DNA of 36,830 nt from Rubidibacter lacunae KORDI 51-2 (GCF_000473895.1 NZ_ASSJ01000050.1:1-36830); one strand, 5' to 3'. Positions 8,591 to 17,341 are shown, numbered from the stretch's first letter. Program-made: numbers and translations. Notes: generated from the sequence alone by a model not told the origin.

Positions 8591-9229
8591 TCAGCGCAAC
8601 GGTGGGGTATGGCGAATCAAATTCATAAACTCCTGACGGGTGCTGTCATTCTCTGCAAAAACCCCTTGCATGGAGCTAGTCACGGTCCAAGAACCGGGTT
8701 TTTGTACCCCCCGCATGACCATACACATGTGGGTTGCTTCCACCACCACGGCAACCCCTTGCGGTCGCAATAGTCCCTGCAAAGCACTAGCAATTTGTTG
8801 GGTCAGCCTTTCTTGTACCTGCAAACGACGGGCATACATTTCACAAATGCGTGCAATTTTGGATAAACCAATGACTTTGCCATTGGGAATGTAGGCAACA
8901 TGAGCGCGTCCCAAAATAGGCAGGATATGGTGTTCGCATGAGCTAAACAAGTCAATGTCACGTACCAACACCATCTCATTGGCATCTTCGTGGAATATCG
9001 CCCCATTCAACAATTCATCCAGAGACTGGTTGTAGCCGGAGGTTAGAAACTTGAGGGCTTTAACAACACGTTTTGGCGTGTCGCGCAGACCTTCGCGGTC
9101 GGGATCTTCCCCTAAACCCAAGAGCAAGGTGCGGACTGCTTGCTGCATTTCCTCCTCCGAGACAGGGGCTTTAGGTTCGGTAAGGATAGCTTGCTTGCGG
9201 ATATCGTCGGGCAAGTTGGAGAAGTCCAT
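8591..9229 (-). CDS. folE: GTP cyclohydrolase I (type IA)
   Basis: The 212-aa protein converts GTP to dihydroneopterin triphosphate, first step of tetrahydrofolate/pterin synthesis. The zinc-site signature SSCEHHILP lies in the middle, and [15 protein letters not shown] near the C-terminus supplies the second cysteine. It is therefore the classical zinc-dependent FolE, not the zinc-independent FolE2. It starts with ATG at 9229 with no clear ribosome binding site. The stop lies about 110 bp before the thrS operator, in the same direction. The nearest operator upstream is at 9454-9472, giving a leader of over 200 nt that runs through the thrS remnant. folE copies are known in Zur-linked clusters. 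Confidence 0.93.
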   Translation of the reverse strand: MDFSNLPDDIRKQAILTEPKAPVSEEEMQQAVRTLLLGLGEDPDREGLRDTPKRVVKALKFLTSGYNQSLDELLNGAIFHEDANEMVLVRDIDLFSSCEHHILPILGRAHVAYIPNGKVIGLSKIARICEMYARRLQVQERLTQQIASALQGLLRPQGVAVVVEATHMCMVMRGVQKPGSWTVTSSMQGVFAENDSTRQEFMNLIRHTPPLR

Positions 9230-9298
9230 ACGTAAGTCTTAGTCAGCAAATGAGTTAGTAACGTATTCGTCGAACAATTCAGGTGAAGGCTGCAGGGC

Positions 9299-9440
9299 GA
9301 TCGCGAGCTTAGTTTCGGGGAAAAAAGTCTGCACCGCCACTACCAAAACGCGGACACTAGAAATGTCGAATTATCAGCAACGTCTGCGGGTCGTTCTGAG
9401 TGCAAGAGGATTGTTGAGAAGATCGGCCCGAGCTCAGCAT
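9299..9440 (-). pseudogene. Duplicated, decayed 5' end of thrS
   Basis: The ATG at 9440 opens MLSSGRSSQQSSC, then NDPQTLLIIRHF and a TAG, clearly the start of the neighbouring ThrRS (MLNPVKSSQQSSC, then GDPQTLLRIRHT). After the stop a shifted frame continues VAVQTFFPETKLAI, matching VAMAVQTLFPETKVTI-like sequence of the real gene. Homology ends near 9299. Stop and frameshift show that it no longer encodes ThrRS. It lies between its own operator copy and folE. Confidence 0.85.
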
Positions 9441-9453
9441 AGCCAGTCGAAAC

Positions 9454-9472
9454 GAGAATGATTATCATCCCC
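9454..9472. promoter_or_regulatory. Zur/Fur-type operator upstream of folE
   Basis: GAGAATGATTATCATCCCC, centred on 9463, pairs at seven of nine positions; the core AATGATTATCAT is intact. It is the duplicate of the thrS box and the only visible operator upstream of folE, about 225 bp before the folE ATG. Confidence 0.72.
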
Positions 9473-9633
9473 AATTTAACATTAGGTATCACGATTGCGT
9501 TAAGGAAAACCAGCAAGCACGTGATCTACGCAAAAGCCATAGCGATTGATACTCACTTGAGTTGCGAGGCTGTATAGTTTGTTTTTTCAATGTAAGCTGC
9601 CAGAGAAATAACCCAACTAGGAGACTGCAACCC

Positions 9634-9909
9634 ATGTCCAGACAAAAGCAAAACCTTCTGAAGCCAACCAGCTCCTCAACCAACTCCTGCAGCATCGATC
9701 CGGTCTCAGGCAAATCCTTGGAGAGAATGGTCTGCTCGAGCAACTCACCACCCCCTTGGTCAAATACGCCCGCCTGCGAACCCCATGGCAAGTCGGCTCT
9801 GAAGACCGCTCCCGTGCTACGTCAACTGACCTGTCTGCGACCGACTTGGCGAGACAAGTCTGCAACAACTTCGCAGCAAGGGTTTCAAGCCTTGTGGCAA
9901 TTCCCAACT
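9634..9909 (+). pseudogene. IS256-type transposase fragment
   Basis: After ATGTCCAGACAAAAG at 9634 the frame shifts, and from about 9660 it reads EANQLLNQLL, then LRQILGENGLLEQLTTPLVKYA. This resembles the N-terminus of IS256-family (transposase_mut) transposases, which typically read ...DLLGENGLLKQLTKxLLERAL. The similarity stops after about 45 codons and the frame ends with TAG at 9907-9909; no DDE catalytic region follows. No terminal inverted repeats were identified. It is a decayed insertion-sequence remnant between the zinc-type cluster and the GC-rich remainder. Confidence 0.5.
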
Positions 9910-10139
9910 AGCTGGGGCTATTGAGATCGCACAACGGGAAATCAAGGCTTTCGAGCGCCCTAAAAACCTGCCGATTTTACTCGCCAAAAGATAGCTGGGA
10001 AAGTCAGCTCTGCGTAAGTCCAAATCCCGTTCCCGATGCTGCAGCTATCCGAACTGACGCTCGCTCGGTCATACATTCCGAAGCTCGTATAGTCCTGAGG
10101 CGTTGGGTGCGACCTGCCTCAATGGGATCTCATCTGACT
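9910..10139. other. Intergenic remainder of the scar region
   Basis: Between the transposase fragment and the J-domain gene. Open frames here show no recognisable family. Probably further decayed mobile-element sequence. Confidence 0.35.
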
Positions 10140-11435
10140 TTACGTTGCGTGCATCGTCGCGAATACGAAGTACGAGCAGAAACCACTAACAATACCCATT
10201 AGGGGAACGGTAAGAGCTGCCGCGCGCTCGGAAAGATTGGTAATCTGCGTGCAACCGCTGTAGAGCATTAACACCCCATAACTGCCGACAAACGCCGTCA
10301 AGATCAGCATCAGCGCGTTCGGCAATGCAAGTCCATTGGCCAATCCGAGCAAACCCACTGGCAGCAGCACCGCCCCGGCTAAAAATACATCCCCAGTCCA
10401 ACTCCCGGCTTGCCGGGCGAGCGACCGCGCGATCGCACTCGTTCCGGCAATGCCAGCAAAAGGAATCGCGCCAAGCAAGAGCAATTGCAATAGCGACAGT
10501 TCCCAAGACTGTCCGAGACCAATGCCGCTTGCAAAGCACAAATCGGCGATCGCCCCCAGTCCGATGCCAACTCTCCCCGCTCGGCGGTCGTTCAGACCCG
10601 TATAAGCTGGCAGCAGACCCCCAATTGGATCGCGCCCCAAGTGCCTTAAGACGCCTACTATATCCCAGTAGCTTTCGCGGACCGAAATTGCGAGCGACCG
10701 GATTGAGAAACTGCCCAGCCTGAGGGGCAGCCAGCTCGCACGCGCGAGGGTTTCGATCGCCAATTTGTAGCCGGCTTCATCCCCGCGCAAGCGACAAAGT
10801 TCGGCGTATTCGCGCCAATCATTTACTGCGCTGGCACGGTTCTTGAGCTCGTAGTGTGCGATGCCACGATAATAGAAGGCCTGGGCATAATCTGCCTGCA
10901 CCATGAGTGCCTTTGAATAGGCTTGAACTGCCGACTCGATATAGCCGAGACGCTGGCGGGCGCGCCCGCGAAAGAAGTATGCTTGCGCGCACTCTGGCTG
11001 GAGCTGTAAAACCTGCTGGCAGTCTTCCAACACCTTGCTGTCTTGCCCGAGCTGGCTGTAAGCGTCGCAGCGTCGCAAGAACGCCTCCACAAAACGCGGA
11101 TTGAGCGCGATCGCGCGTCCGAACTCCTCGACTGCACCAGCATAATCGCGCATCAATACTTTCTCGATGCCTCGTACGTAAAACACCTGCGGGCTAACAC
11201 CCGGGGTCGCCTGCGCGCGCTCGAGCTGGCGATTGTACTGGTAACGCTGCACGTCATCGGAAAGCACGTCGTAAGCTTCGCGCAGCACGCGAAACGTCTC
11301 GGCAGCAGTAGGATTGTCCGGTTGCAAGTCGGGATGGTGTCGGCGTGCCAACGCGCGGAATGCTTGCTTAACCTCCTGAGCGCTCGCGTCGCGGGAGATC
11401 TCAAGAACCTCGTAGTAATCTCGATGTTTAGGCAT
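10140..11435 (-). CDS. J-domain/TPR membrane protein
   Basis: The 431-aa protein starts with a J domain (about 5-70) containing the HPD motif (34-36) that stimulates DnaK ATPase. A run of TPR helices follows (about 80-215; for example AVEEFGRAIALNPRFVEAFLR and AVQAYSKALMVQADYAQAFYYRG). The C-terminal third (about 285-430) is hydrophobic, with several predicted membrane segments of Yip1-like appearance. No DnaJ zinc finger is present. It starts 50 bp after the comF stop, in the same direction, so the two may be cotranscribed. Inferred role: recruiting DnaK to a membrane site. The client is unknown. Confidence 0.8.
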   Translation of the reverse strand: MPKHRDYYEVLEISRDASAQEVKQAFRALARRHHPDLQPDNPTAAETFRVLREAYDVLSDDVQRYQYNRQLERAQATPGVSPQVFYVRGIEKVLMRDYAGAVEEFGRAIALNPRFVEAFLRRCDAYSQLGQDSKVLEDCQQVLQLQPECAQAYFFRGRARQRLGYIESAVQAYSKALMVQADYAQAFYYRGIAHYELKNRASAVNDWREYAELCRLRGDEAGYKLAIETLARASWLPLRLGSFSIRSLAISVRESYWDIVGVLRHLGRDPIGGLLPAYTGLNDRRAGRVGIGLGAIADLCFASGIGLGQSWELSLLQLLLLGAIPFAGIAGTSAIARSLARQAGSWTGDVFLAGAVLLPVGLLGLANGLALPNALMLILTAFVGSYGVLMLYSGCTQITNLSERAAALTVPLMGIVSGFCSYFVFATMHAT

Positions 11436-11485
11436 CGGTATCAGATCCTTCGAACGCTCCTCATGGTATCTTCCTCATCCGCCCA

Positions 11486-12190
11486 TCAGGACCTATCGCG
11501 ATCGCGCGATCGCGGCGATATTTGTCCTGCCTGCCCGGCAAGTGCCGCAACAGCCACGCCGGCCACTCGCCCGCCTGCTCGAATCAATACTTTCTTAGCA
11601 GCTCGCGTCGTCGCGCCTGTAGTGTAAATATCGTCCAAGAGTAATATCGGAGCGCGCGGCAGGGGCCTGCCACTACCGAGTGCAAACGCTTCGGTCATAG
11701 CCTGCTGGCGGCCGGTGGCATCGAGTCCGTAGAGTGCCTCAGTGGCCCGGACGCGAACCAGTACGCGCGGCTTTAGCGACAGACCGGTTATCCGCGCGAA
11801 GCTCCGTGCTATCAGTTCGGCTTGGTTGTATCCGCGCTGCCGCTGTTTGTCGGGATGCAGGGGGATTGGCACGACTGTCGCTGCCTTCAGGTCGCGGGCG
11901 ATCGCGGAGGTTCGCCATACTTCGCCCAGCCAGTCCCCCAACAGCGTGCCGAGTTCCGGTCGACTGTCGTACTTGAGTGCCGCGATCGCGCGTTTGAGCG
12001 GGCCGCCGTAACCACCCCAAGCAAACACTGGCTCGCGGCTGCACCAACGGGCGGCGCAGTTGGCAAGCTGGCAGCTTTTCAACTGCCGCGCGCAAGCCGC
12101 ACAAACAACTGCCTCCGTTGCACGATTGCATAACGGACATTGCGGCTGCCACAGCAACGCCTGAATTCCTCGGGATAGAGTTCTCAGCAT
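11486..12190 (-). CDS. comF: ComF-family phosphoribosyltransferase-like protein
   Basis: ComF-type protein of 234 aa. An N-terminal zinc-finger-like C-x2-C pair (CPLC, then CAAC; about 18-34) is followed by a type I phosphoribosyltransferase fold with the PRPP-binding motif LLLDDIYTTGAT (about 183-194) and the RQRGYNQAELIA signature. ComF is required for DNA uptake in naturally transformable bacteria, probably at the inner face of the membrane, and is widespread in cyanobacteria. The 3' neighbour is the J-domain/TPR gene, 50 bp downstream. Confidence 0.9.
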   Translation of the reverse strand: MLRTLSRGIQALLWQPQCPLCNRATEAVVCAACARQLKSCQLANCAARWCSREPVFAWGGYGGPLKRAIAALKYDSRPELGTLLGDWLGEVWRTSAIARDLKAATVVPIPLHPDKQRQRGYNQAELIARSFARITGLSLKPRVLVRVRATEALYGLDATGRQQAMTEAFALGSGRPLPRAPILLLDDIYTTGATTRAAKKVLIRAGGRVAGVAVAALAGQAGQISPRSRDRDRS

Positions 12191-12900
12191 GGCGCTCTCA
12201 GCTTAGCTCACGCAACCTCGAACGCCGCCCCCTGCTATCACAAGACTGCGTGGAGTTCGATCGAACAACAGTATCTACCAAGCGCCATGCTCGAAGCAGA
12301 GTCGTAATTCCCGCAAACCTGCTTCCCAGCAGCTCTAGCCTGGATCGGTCACGAAGATTTTGACGAGCCTCAAACCATTGCTCTGACTAGGCTCCAATCT
12401 ACTTGTATAGAAATGCACTGTCATTGAGCGAAAAAGTCTGCAAGCCCTGCAAGGCAAAAGTTTAGGGTCTCCGCATAAGAGCTCATGAATAATCCAGGAT
12501 AGAACGCAATATCCCTGCAAACTATCATATTCAACCCCGAGAACGACTTGCGGTTCTCGACATCGCACCCGAAGAAGCGCTGGAAAAATCTTCTTGATGG
12601 AGGTCCGAATGCTTGGTCCTTTCGGACTGGGCATATCCGACGCTAACCTTTCAACCGTATATGAGCATCCAGGCTCCCTTGCGACCGCCAATAGGGTCAA
12701 CAGTATCCGTAAAGTTTTGTCGCAGCAGGCAAAGAATCATTACGGACGCAAACACCGTGGGGACGGGTATCGGCGAGCGATCCCACTACATCAGGCAGGA
12801 CAGTCGGCGATCGGACAGTTGATGTCACAATAAGTACAACTCGTCGCTTAAGGGACGAGGCAAACGGCGTATCTGCAAGTATCGAACTCCACAACACTCT
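12191..12900. other. 710-bp gap without a recognised gene
   Basis: Open frames on both strands (for example 12335-12700 minus and 12594-12833 plus) do not resemble known families and lack ribosome binding sites. A perfect 7-bp-arm hairpin (CGAGAAC/GTTCTCG, about 12538-12560) and a 6-bp-arm hairpin (CTCGTC/GACGAG, about 12841-12861, just before ftrC) are visible. The region may contain decayed mobile-element sequence plus the promoters of the divergent comF and ftrC genes. Confidence 0.4.
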
Positions 12901-13275
12901 ATGACTGCACCTGACTCGAAAGCGCGCCCAACCGCGAATCCAGATAAGACTCTGGACGTGATGCGGAACTTCGCGCAAACCTACGCTAAGCGAACCGATA
13001 CCTACTTCTGCGTCGATCCGTCTGTAACGGCCGTTGTTGTGGAAGGACTTGCTCGCCATAAGGACGAACTCGGCGCGCCCTTATGTCCGTGCCGCCACTA
13101 CGAAGATAAGGAAGCTGAGGTGAAGCAAGGATTTTGGAATTGCCCTTGCGTACCCATGCGCGAACGAAAGGAGTGTCATTGTTTGTTGTTCCTGACACCC
13201 GATCACGATTTTGCAGGTGACAAACAGGAAATTTCCCTCGAACACCTCAAGCAAGTCCGCGACAGTATGGGTTAG
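12901..13275 (+). CDS. ftrC: Ferredoxin-thioredoxin reductase, catalytic subunit
   Basis: This 124-aa protein carries the complete FTR catalytic signature: a CPCRHY motif, then CPCVPMRERKECHC, supplying the 4Fe-4S ligands and the redox-active disulfide. It transfers electrons from photosynthetically reduced ferredoxin to thioredoxin, linking enzyme activity to light. Length is normal for cyanobacteria (110-125 aa). ATG at 12901 without a clear ribosome binding site. It stands alone on the plus strand, divergent from comF; the variable subunit is not in the window. Confidence 0.97.
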   Translation: MTAPDSKARPTANPDKTLDVMRNFAQTYAKRTDTYFCVDPSVTAVVVEGLARHKDELGAPLCPCRHYEDKEAEVKQGFWNCPCVPMRERKECHCLLFLTPDHDFAGDKQEISLEHLKQVRDSMG

Positions 13276-13429
13276 GGTACGTCTTTTGGTTGTAGCTAGT
13301 TCCGTAAATAGAGAGTGGATATTAGTTTTCACCGTCGTGCGGGGCTGATAGCTTACAATCCAGTACCCGCAATCGATTGCGGGGTAGCCATTACGAGCCC
13401 CAGCTCTCCCGTAAATGAGGAGCGCGATC

Positions 13430-13828
13430 GTGCCGCCAGCAGCACTCAGGCAGGGAATCGAGCAATTCAACCAGCAGGAGTTCTACGCTTGCCACGATAC
13501 GTTGGAAGCGTTGTGGATAGATGCGCCCGAACCAGAACGGCGTTTCTACCAGGGTATCCTGCAGATAGCGGTTGGCTGCTATCACTTGAGCAATCAAAAC
13601 TGGCGCGGGGCAGTCTTGTCTCTGGGTGAAGGCTGCCAGCGTCTTAGCGATTATGCGCCGGCGCATGCTGGCGTCAATGTCGATCGTCTCCTTGATGCAA
13701 GTGTTGAACTGCTCGAACGCCTGCATGCTGACGCTCCAGTGGGCACCGACGCAGTCGTTCGCCAGTTTTCTATGCCAGGCGATGTTGCGCTGCCGCGCAT
13801 TGTCTGCGTGGAGGAAGCAGCATCGTGA
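13430..13828 (+). CDS. DUF309 protein
   Basis: This small helical protein (132 aa from the GTG at 13430) has the DUF309 signature: FNQQEFYACHDTLEALW followed by RRFYQGILQIAVG and a conserved YHL. GTG is preferred over the in-frame ATG at 13415 because AGGAG (13418-13422) lies seven bases before it. Function of the family is not established; the H-x2-LE-x2-W and FYQG motifs define it. Its stop overlaps the start of the next gene (GTGA), so the two are translationally coupled. Confidence 0.88.
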   Translation: MPPAALRQGIEQFNQQEFYACHDTLEALWIDAPEPERRFYQGILQIAVGCYHLSNQNWRGAVLSLGEGCQRLSDYAPAHAGVNVDRLLDASVELLERLHADAPVGTDAVVRQFSMPGDVALPRIVCVEEAAS

Positions 13829-14220
13829 AGCCAAAGTTTGCAGATGCAGAGGCGTGGGAGCAGGCACAGTTACTTTTGCAGCCGGCTTATATTCGCCTGC
13901 TCGATAACCTCCGCAAGCAACTCGAAGGCTCATCCTGGAAGGAGAGCTACCGCAAAGTGGACTTCCCGATTCCAGGCTACGAACTCTGCTTGGGTCGGGG
14001 CGGTCGGGAAATCGCGGTCAACTTGTGGGATTTGTGTTTCAAGGTGTGTTTTCGCGCCTATCCACCGCTGTTTGCCGATGACGATGCCGAATATGTTGAG
14101 GTTGAAATCGACACCAACCTCTTCGATCCGGAAACTGGCAACGTGGATTGGCAGCGCCTTGATACTAAGGCGCAGGTCCGCGTTGAAGAAGTCTTTGCCC
14201 GGTTGCCGAAGCTAAAGTAA
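13825..14220 (+). CDS. Conserved cyanobacterial protein of unknown function
   Basis: The 131-aa soluble protein starts with GTG overlapping the DUF309 stop, with GGAGG at 13810-13814. No known domain is recognised. It is rich in aromatic and acidic residues, with an internal KVDFPIPGYELCLGRGG and a later YVEVEIDTNLFDPETGNVDW segment. Translational coupling suggests it works with the DUF309 protein. Confidence 0.75.
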   Translation: MKPKFADAEAWEQAQLLLQPAYIRLLDNLRKQLEGSSWKESYRKVDFPIPGYELCLGRGGREIAVNLWDLCFKVCFRAYPPLFADDDAEYVEVEIDTNLFDPETGNVDWQRLDTKAQVRVEEVFARLPKLK

Positions 14221-14524
14221 TAACGCGAGCAGACGGATTTACCGATCGCAAATGTCAACAACTCCGGAGATTGCGTCAGCGATCGATTTGGCTGCTGCTC
14301 GGTTAGTCTGGATATAGAAGACCGGCGGATTAAATCTTGAATGTCCTCAGCAACCGTTCAGCTGACTGCGCTGAGGGCTCCAGTTGAGAACGCGTGCACT
14401 GGAGTCGGGCTAACATGGCTCGCCGCACGAGTTCGTGTAGTTCAACCTTGCTTACTGTCGGTCGGGAACCTCCCCACATTCAGAACTCCTCTATAAACAT
14501 AGGGAAGTTGAGGAAGCTTAAAAT
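14221..14524. other. Intergenic region before the histone-like gene
   Basis: About 300 bp with no gene. A CCTCAGC/GCTGAGG inverted repeat lies near 14344-14376. TATAAA near 14491 is a plausible -10 element for the downstream gene, and TGAGGAAG near 14506 its ribosome binding site. Confidence 0.45.
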
Positions 14525-15721
14525 ATGCCGCGGACACCAGCAGGGAAAGTGCGGGTCAACCTGTACCTCGAGAGCGAGCTGCGCGAATGGTTTCAAGACT
14601 ATTGCAAAGATCGAGATCTATCGCAGCCGAGTGCATTACACCGGCTCGTGACAGCGCTCCGCGACGGAAAATTTGACATTGCCGATGATGGGGAAAGCCA
14701 ACCGGAGCCCCCCAGTCCCCAGCTCACCCAGCAGCAAGAGTCTCCTGATTGGCTGCAGATGCTTGAAGCGGTGAGAGCAGAAATCGGGAAGCTGCGAGAT
14801 CGCTTGATTGTATTAGAAGAGCGGGAGTCATCGACCTCAGTTTCAACACCAAAATCTTTATCAGCACCATCGGCAACGTCAGCAACGTTACCAGCAACAG
14901 TATCTAAATCGGCGAAGACAGCAGCATCTAAGGTTACAGCATCCAAATCCAAGAAGGCGACAGTCCCCAAATCGACGAAGGCGACAACATCCAAGTCAGC
15001 ATCTTCTAAGGCTAAGGCGACAGCAACCCCATCAAAGAAGGCAACAGCATCTAAGGTAACCAAATCACCTCCAGCAGTAGCAGGGGTATCGACAGCATCG
15101 GCAGCTAAGTCGCGCAAGTCGACGAAGACAATTAATGCGAAGGGAGCTAAGACAACGAAAGCACCTTCTGCAGCAGCATCAACGACATCATCATCGGCAA
15201 CCAAGCTCCGTAAGACAGCTAAAACGCCTCGCGCAGCCACAGGGACAACGACCAAGTCAGGAAAGGTGACAAAGTCGGCTTCGCTATCAGACAAGTCTCG
15301 GAAAACCAAGCCAGCATCAGCGTCAGCAGAGAACAAATCCAAGAAAGCGAAGTCGAGTGGAACGACTGCGCGAACGCCCCAACAGTCGATGTCCAAGAAA
15401 GCGGGACAGCAGTCCAAGCAACAATCCCTAGCACCGGCTAAGTCATCAAAGGTAGGACAGTCGAAGTCCAAGAAGACGGTCCAGCAATCGAAAGCACCAC
15501 AATCCAAGCAACAATCGAAGCCACCAAAAACGGTTCAGCGAAAGATCGCTAGCACGTTAACGAGCCGCGAAGCCTGGGATATTGCCTGTTCCAGAGGTTA
15601 TCAAGGTGCGTTCGAGAGCTTCCGCAAAACGGCTACGCGCCCCGGCTGGGAGCGTTACGGAATCCGCAAAGTCGATTCCCAAACTCACCAAGGTGCTCGC
15701 AACTGGCAGCGGCTTGATTAA
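14525..15721 (+). CDS. Histone H1-like protein with ribbon-helix-helix-like N-terminus
   Basis: Three parts are visible in 398 aa. Residues 8-50 (VRVNLYLESELREWFQDYCK, then LSQPSALHRLVTALRDG) look like a ribbon-helix-helix DNA-binding fold. Residues 74-100 form a short possible coiled coil (EAVRAEIGKLRDRLIVLEER). Residues 105-345 are a long low-complexity tail of Lys, Ser, Ala, Thr and Pro with many SKK, SKS and TTKA-type units, like the tail of eukaryotic histone H1. Residues 347-398 form a compact C-terminal domain (TSREAWDIACSRGYQGAFESF, ending in WQRLD). Domain function is inferred from composition; chromosome compaction or RNA/DNA binding is plausible. Confidence 0.8.
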   Translation: MPRTPAGKVRVNLYLESELREWFQDYCKDRDLSQPSALHRLVTALRDGKFDIADDGESQPEPPSPQLTQQQESPDWLQMLEAVRAEIGKLRDRLIVLEERESSTSVSTPKSLSAPSATSATLPATVSKSAKTAASKVTASKSKKATVPKSTKATTSKSASSKAKATATPSKKATASKVTKSPPAVAGVSTASAAKSRKSTKTINAKGAKTTKAPSAAASTTSSSATKLRKTAKTPRAATGTTTKSGKVTKSASLSDKSRKTKPASASAENKSKKAKSSGTTARTPQQSMSKKAGQQSKQQSLAPAKSSKVGQSKSKKTVQQSKAPQSKQQSKPPKTVQRKIASTLTSREAWDIACSRGYQGAFESFRKTATRPGWERYGIRKVDSQTHQGARNWQRLD

Positions 15722-17084
15722 GTCCGACATCTCTGTGTAGTTGAGTGCGTTCGGCTAGGAGAGTCCTTAAGCTTGTTGACTGACAAAACTTACACGAGAG
15801 CAGAGAAATAGCTAGTAGTCAGAACTTCGAGCTCCAGCTGAAAGTAGCGTTGCTCGTGCTGCCGCCGTGACGTTTGCGCCGGCTCCAGATTGACGTAGCC
15901 ATGGAATCGCCCCTTGCGAAGCAGCTGCCAACCCGTGTATTTTAGGGCATTTACCTCCTCCCAACCGGTGCGGAAATAGCGATTTCCCCCAAAACAAGTG
16001 CGGGTTCACTCAGTACCTCTGACCTGTTGCTAATACAGCAACCCACTGGGCGGTCACTTCGTGGATCGCAAGCGCCAATTCTAATCAGAGTCGCGACAGG
16101 GCACAAAGCTACAAGGCCGGAGACTTCCGGAGATTCCAACCGTTGAATTGGTCATCGAGGAAACGCTCCACGATGTCGAACGGCACCCCTTATTCCTGGA
16201 ACGTTTGCAGGGTCTTCTCCACGTTGCTGACCACTTCCCAAAACTCACGATGGACGTCTTGCAAACTGATGCGCAGGTTTGGAGCCAGCATTGGAGGCAC
16301 CGCTGCCCGCTCTGAGCGGGGCGCCTGTGAGTTAGGTGCGCCTGTGAGTAAGGAGATAAGCTAACCAGCGGATGAGGTTGTCCTATCCGGTCTGCAGGCA
16401 TAGACCCAGTATCTGGCAAACGGTGGTGAGGCAGTGTGAGCTAAGCCTAAGCCGCCAGTTGACGCAGCCAGGCGCGGACATGTTAGGGAACGGGAATTTT
16501 TCCACAGCGCCGTCGAGTTGGAACGATGTCAAATCTTGAAGATGCATGCTTCCAGTCGGGGTTGACAAGAGCCCAATGCCATGCGAGTCAAGGACTTGCC
16601 CTGCTTGGAAGCATCTTTTGCAAGTCAATCAGGTCCTCAAGGCATGCTTGCGATGACTAGTGACTACATGCAACCGAAAAAGTGCAGTAACGAGATCGCC
16701 ATCTCACCAGTTGTGCCGCCCTTGAAAATGTCCGAAGAGATCCGAACGATATAACATTTGCGGATATCTTCTCGGTCTCTAAAGTCACCTACACTAACTC
16801 GCGAGAGGCTTGTGAAGCATGGGTTGCCGCAAACCTACTCATGCTACAACAAAGCCCAGAGAACTACAATTGAGATTCACTGGTATTGGTGCTGCTTGCT
16901 AAATTCCTACCTCGACAGAGCGTTACGCGGATTGTTCGAGTTGGCTAGGGGGATCCCTGAAAAGATTTGTTAAGGCGGCAGCAATTTTGTAAAATCAGAT
17001 ACAGAAATTCGTGGTATATTTAAATCTGTAAGGAGCAGTGGCGCGATCGCGTCAGGTACTGGTTACCCTTAGGAGGTCGATTTT
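15722..17084. other. 1.36-kb gap with decayed coding sequence
   Basis: No intact gene. The best coding trace is on the minus strand (15794-16360, listed separately). Around 16545-16615 an inverted repeat with ATGCTTCCA/TGGAAGCAT arms encloses about 55 bp. Minus-strand sequence around 16480-16420 (reading HVRAWLRQLAA then LTLPHHRLPDTG) may be another decayed frame. The right end holds the promoter region of the 65-aa gene, with TATATT near 17013. Confidence 0.45.
15794..16360 (-). pseudogene. Decayed gene of unknown family
   Basis: Read on the minus strand, one frame gives AVPPMLAPNLRISLQDVHRE, then FWEVVSNVEKTLQTFQE, a TAA, then GVPFDIVERFLDDQFNGWNL. Farther on, another frame gives GGNRYFRTGWEEVNALKYTG, then WQLLRKGRFHGYVNLEPAQ and RYFQLELEVLTTSYFSALV before a TAA near 15794. 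These read like real protein segments with normal composition, interrupted by stops and frameshifts. No family is recognised. Confidence 0.4.
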
Positions 17085-17282
17085 ATGTCTGCTCAAGAGC
17101 AAGCCCGCGCGCTGATGATGCGCCACCACAACGCTATTAAGAACCGCCAGCAATCGATGTTAGGACGCGCCGCTGCAGAAATCGGTCTCGATCCTGACAG
17201 CGCTTACTGGGGTCACATCCAGGGCAAGGTTCAATCAACGTTCCGCAAGTCCTACGATCGCAGTGGCTCAGCACTCAGCTAA
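17085..17282 (+). CDS. Small conserved-looking protein, 65 aa
   Basis: The ORF is preceded by a near-perfect ribosome binding site (AGGAGG, 17071-17076) and a plausible -10 (TATATT near 17013), and is followed by a strong terminator. The protein is hydrophilic with a helical N-terminal half (EQARALMMRHHNAIKNRQQS) and a conserved-looking YWGHIQGKVQSTF segment. No known domain is recognised. The signals indicate an independently and probably highly expressed monocistronic gene. Confidence 0.8.
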   Translation: MSAQEQARALMMRHHNAIKNRQQSMLGRAAAEIGLDPDSAYWGHIQGKVQSTFRKSYDRSGSALS

Positions 17283-17341
17283 CGAGCCTGATCGCTTCAT
17301 AACAACATCGAGTCGTTGAGTACGAGAACCGAATACCCTTG

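Larger units (their letters stand above)
9299..9514. repeat. Second copy of the thrS start/promoter region
   Basis: This segment aligns along its whole length, with small indels, to 8307-8520. It covers the first ~45 codons of thrS, the operator and about 40 bp beyond, ending in the shared GGAAnACCAGC. Both copies have the same orientation and differ by roughly a quarter of bases by eye, so the duplication is old. The two copies flank folE. Confidence 0.85.

Noticed and set aside
12335-12700. 121-codon minus-strand open frame
   Set aside because: No start signal, no recognisable family and composition unlike neighbours.
14599-15507. 302-codon minus-strand open frame opposite the histone-like gene
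   Set aside because: It is the mirror of the low-complexity tail; its Asp/Val/Leu-rich translation is an artefact of the opposite-strand codons, with no motif or ribosome binding site.
16545-16615. Inverted repeat that might mark an insertion sequence end
   Set aside because: Arms of about nine bases, no transposase and no target duplication seen.
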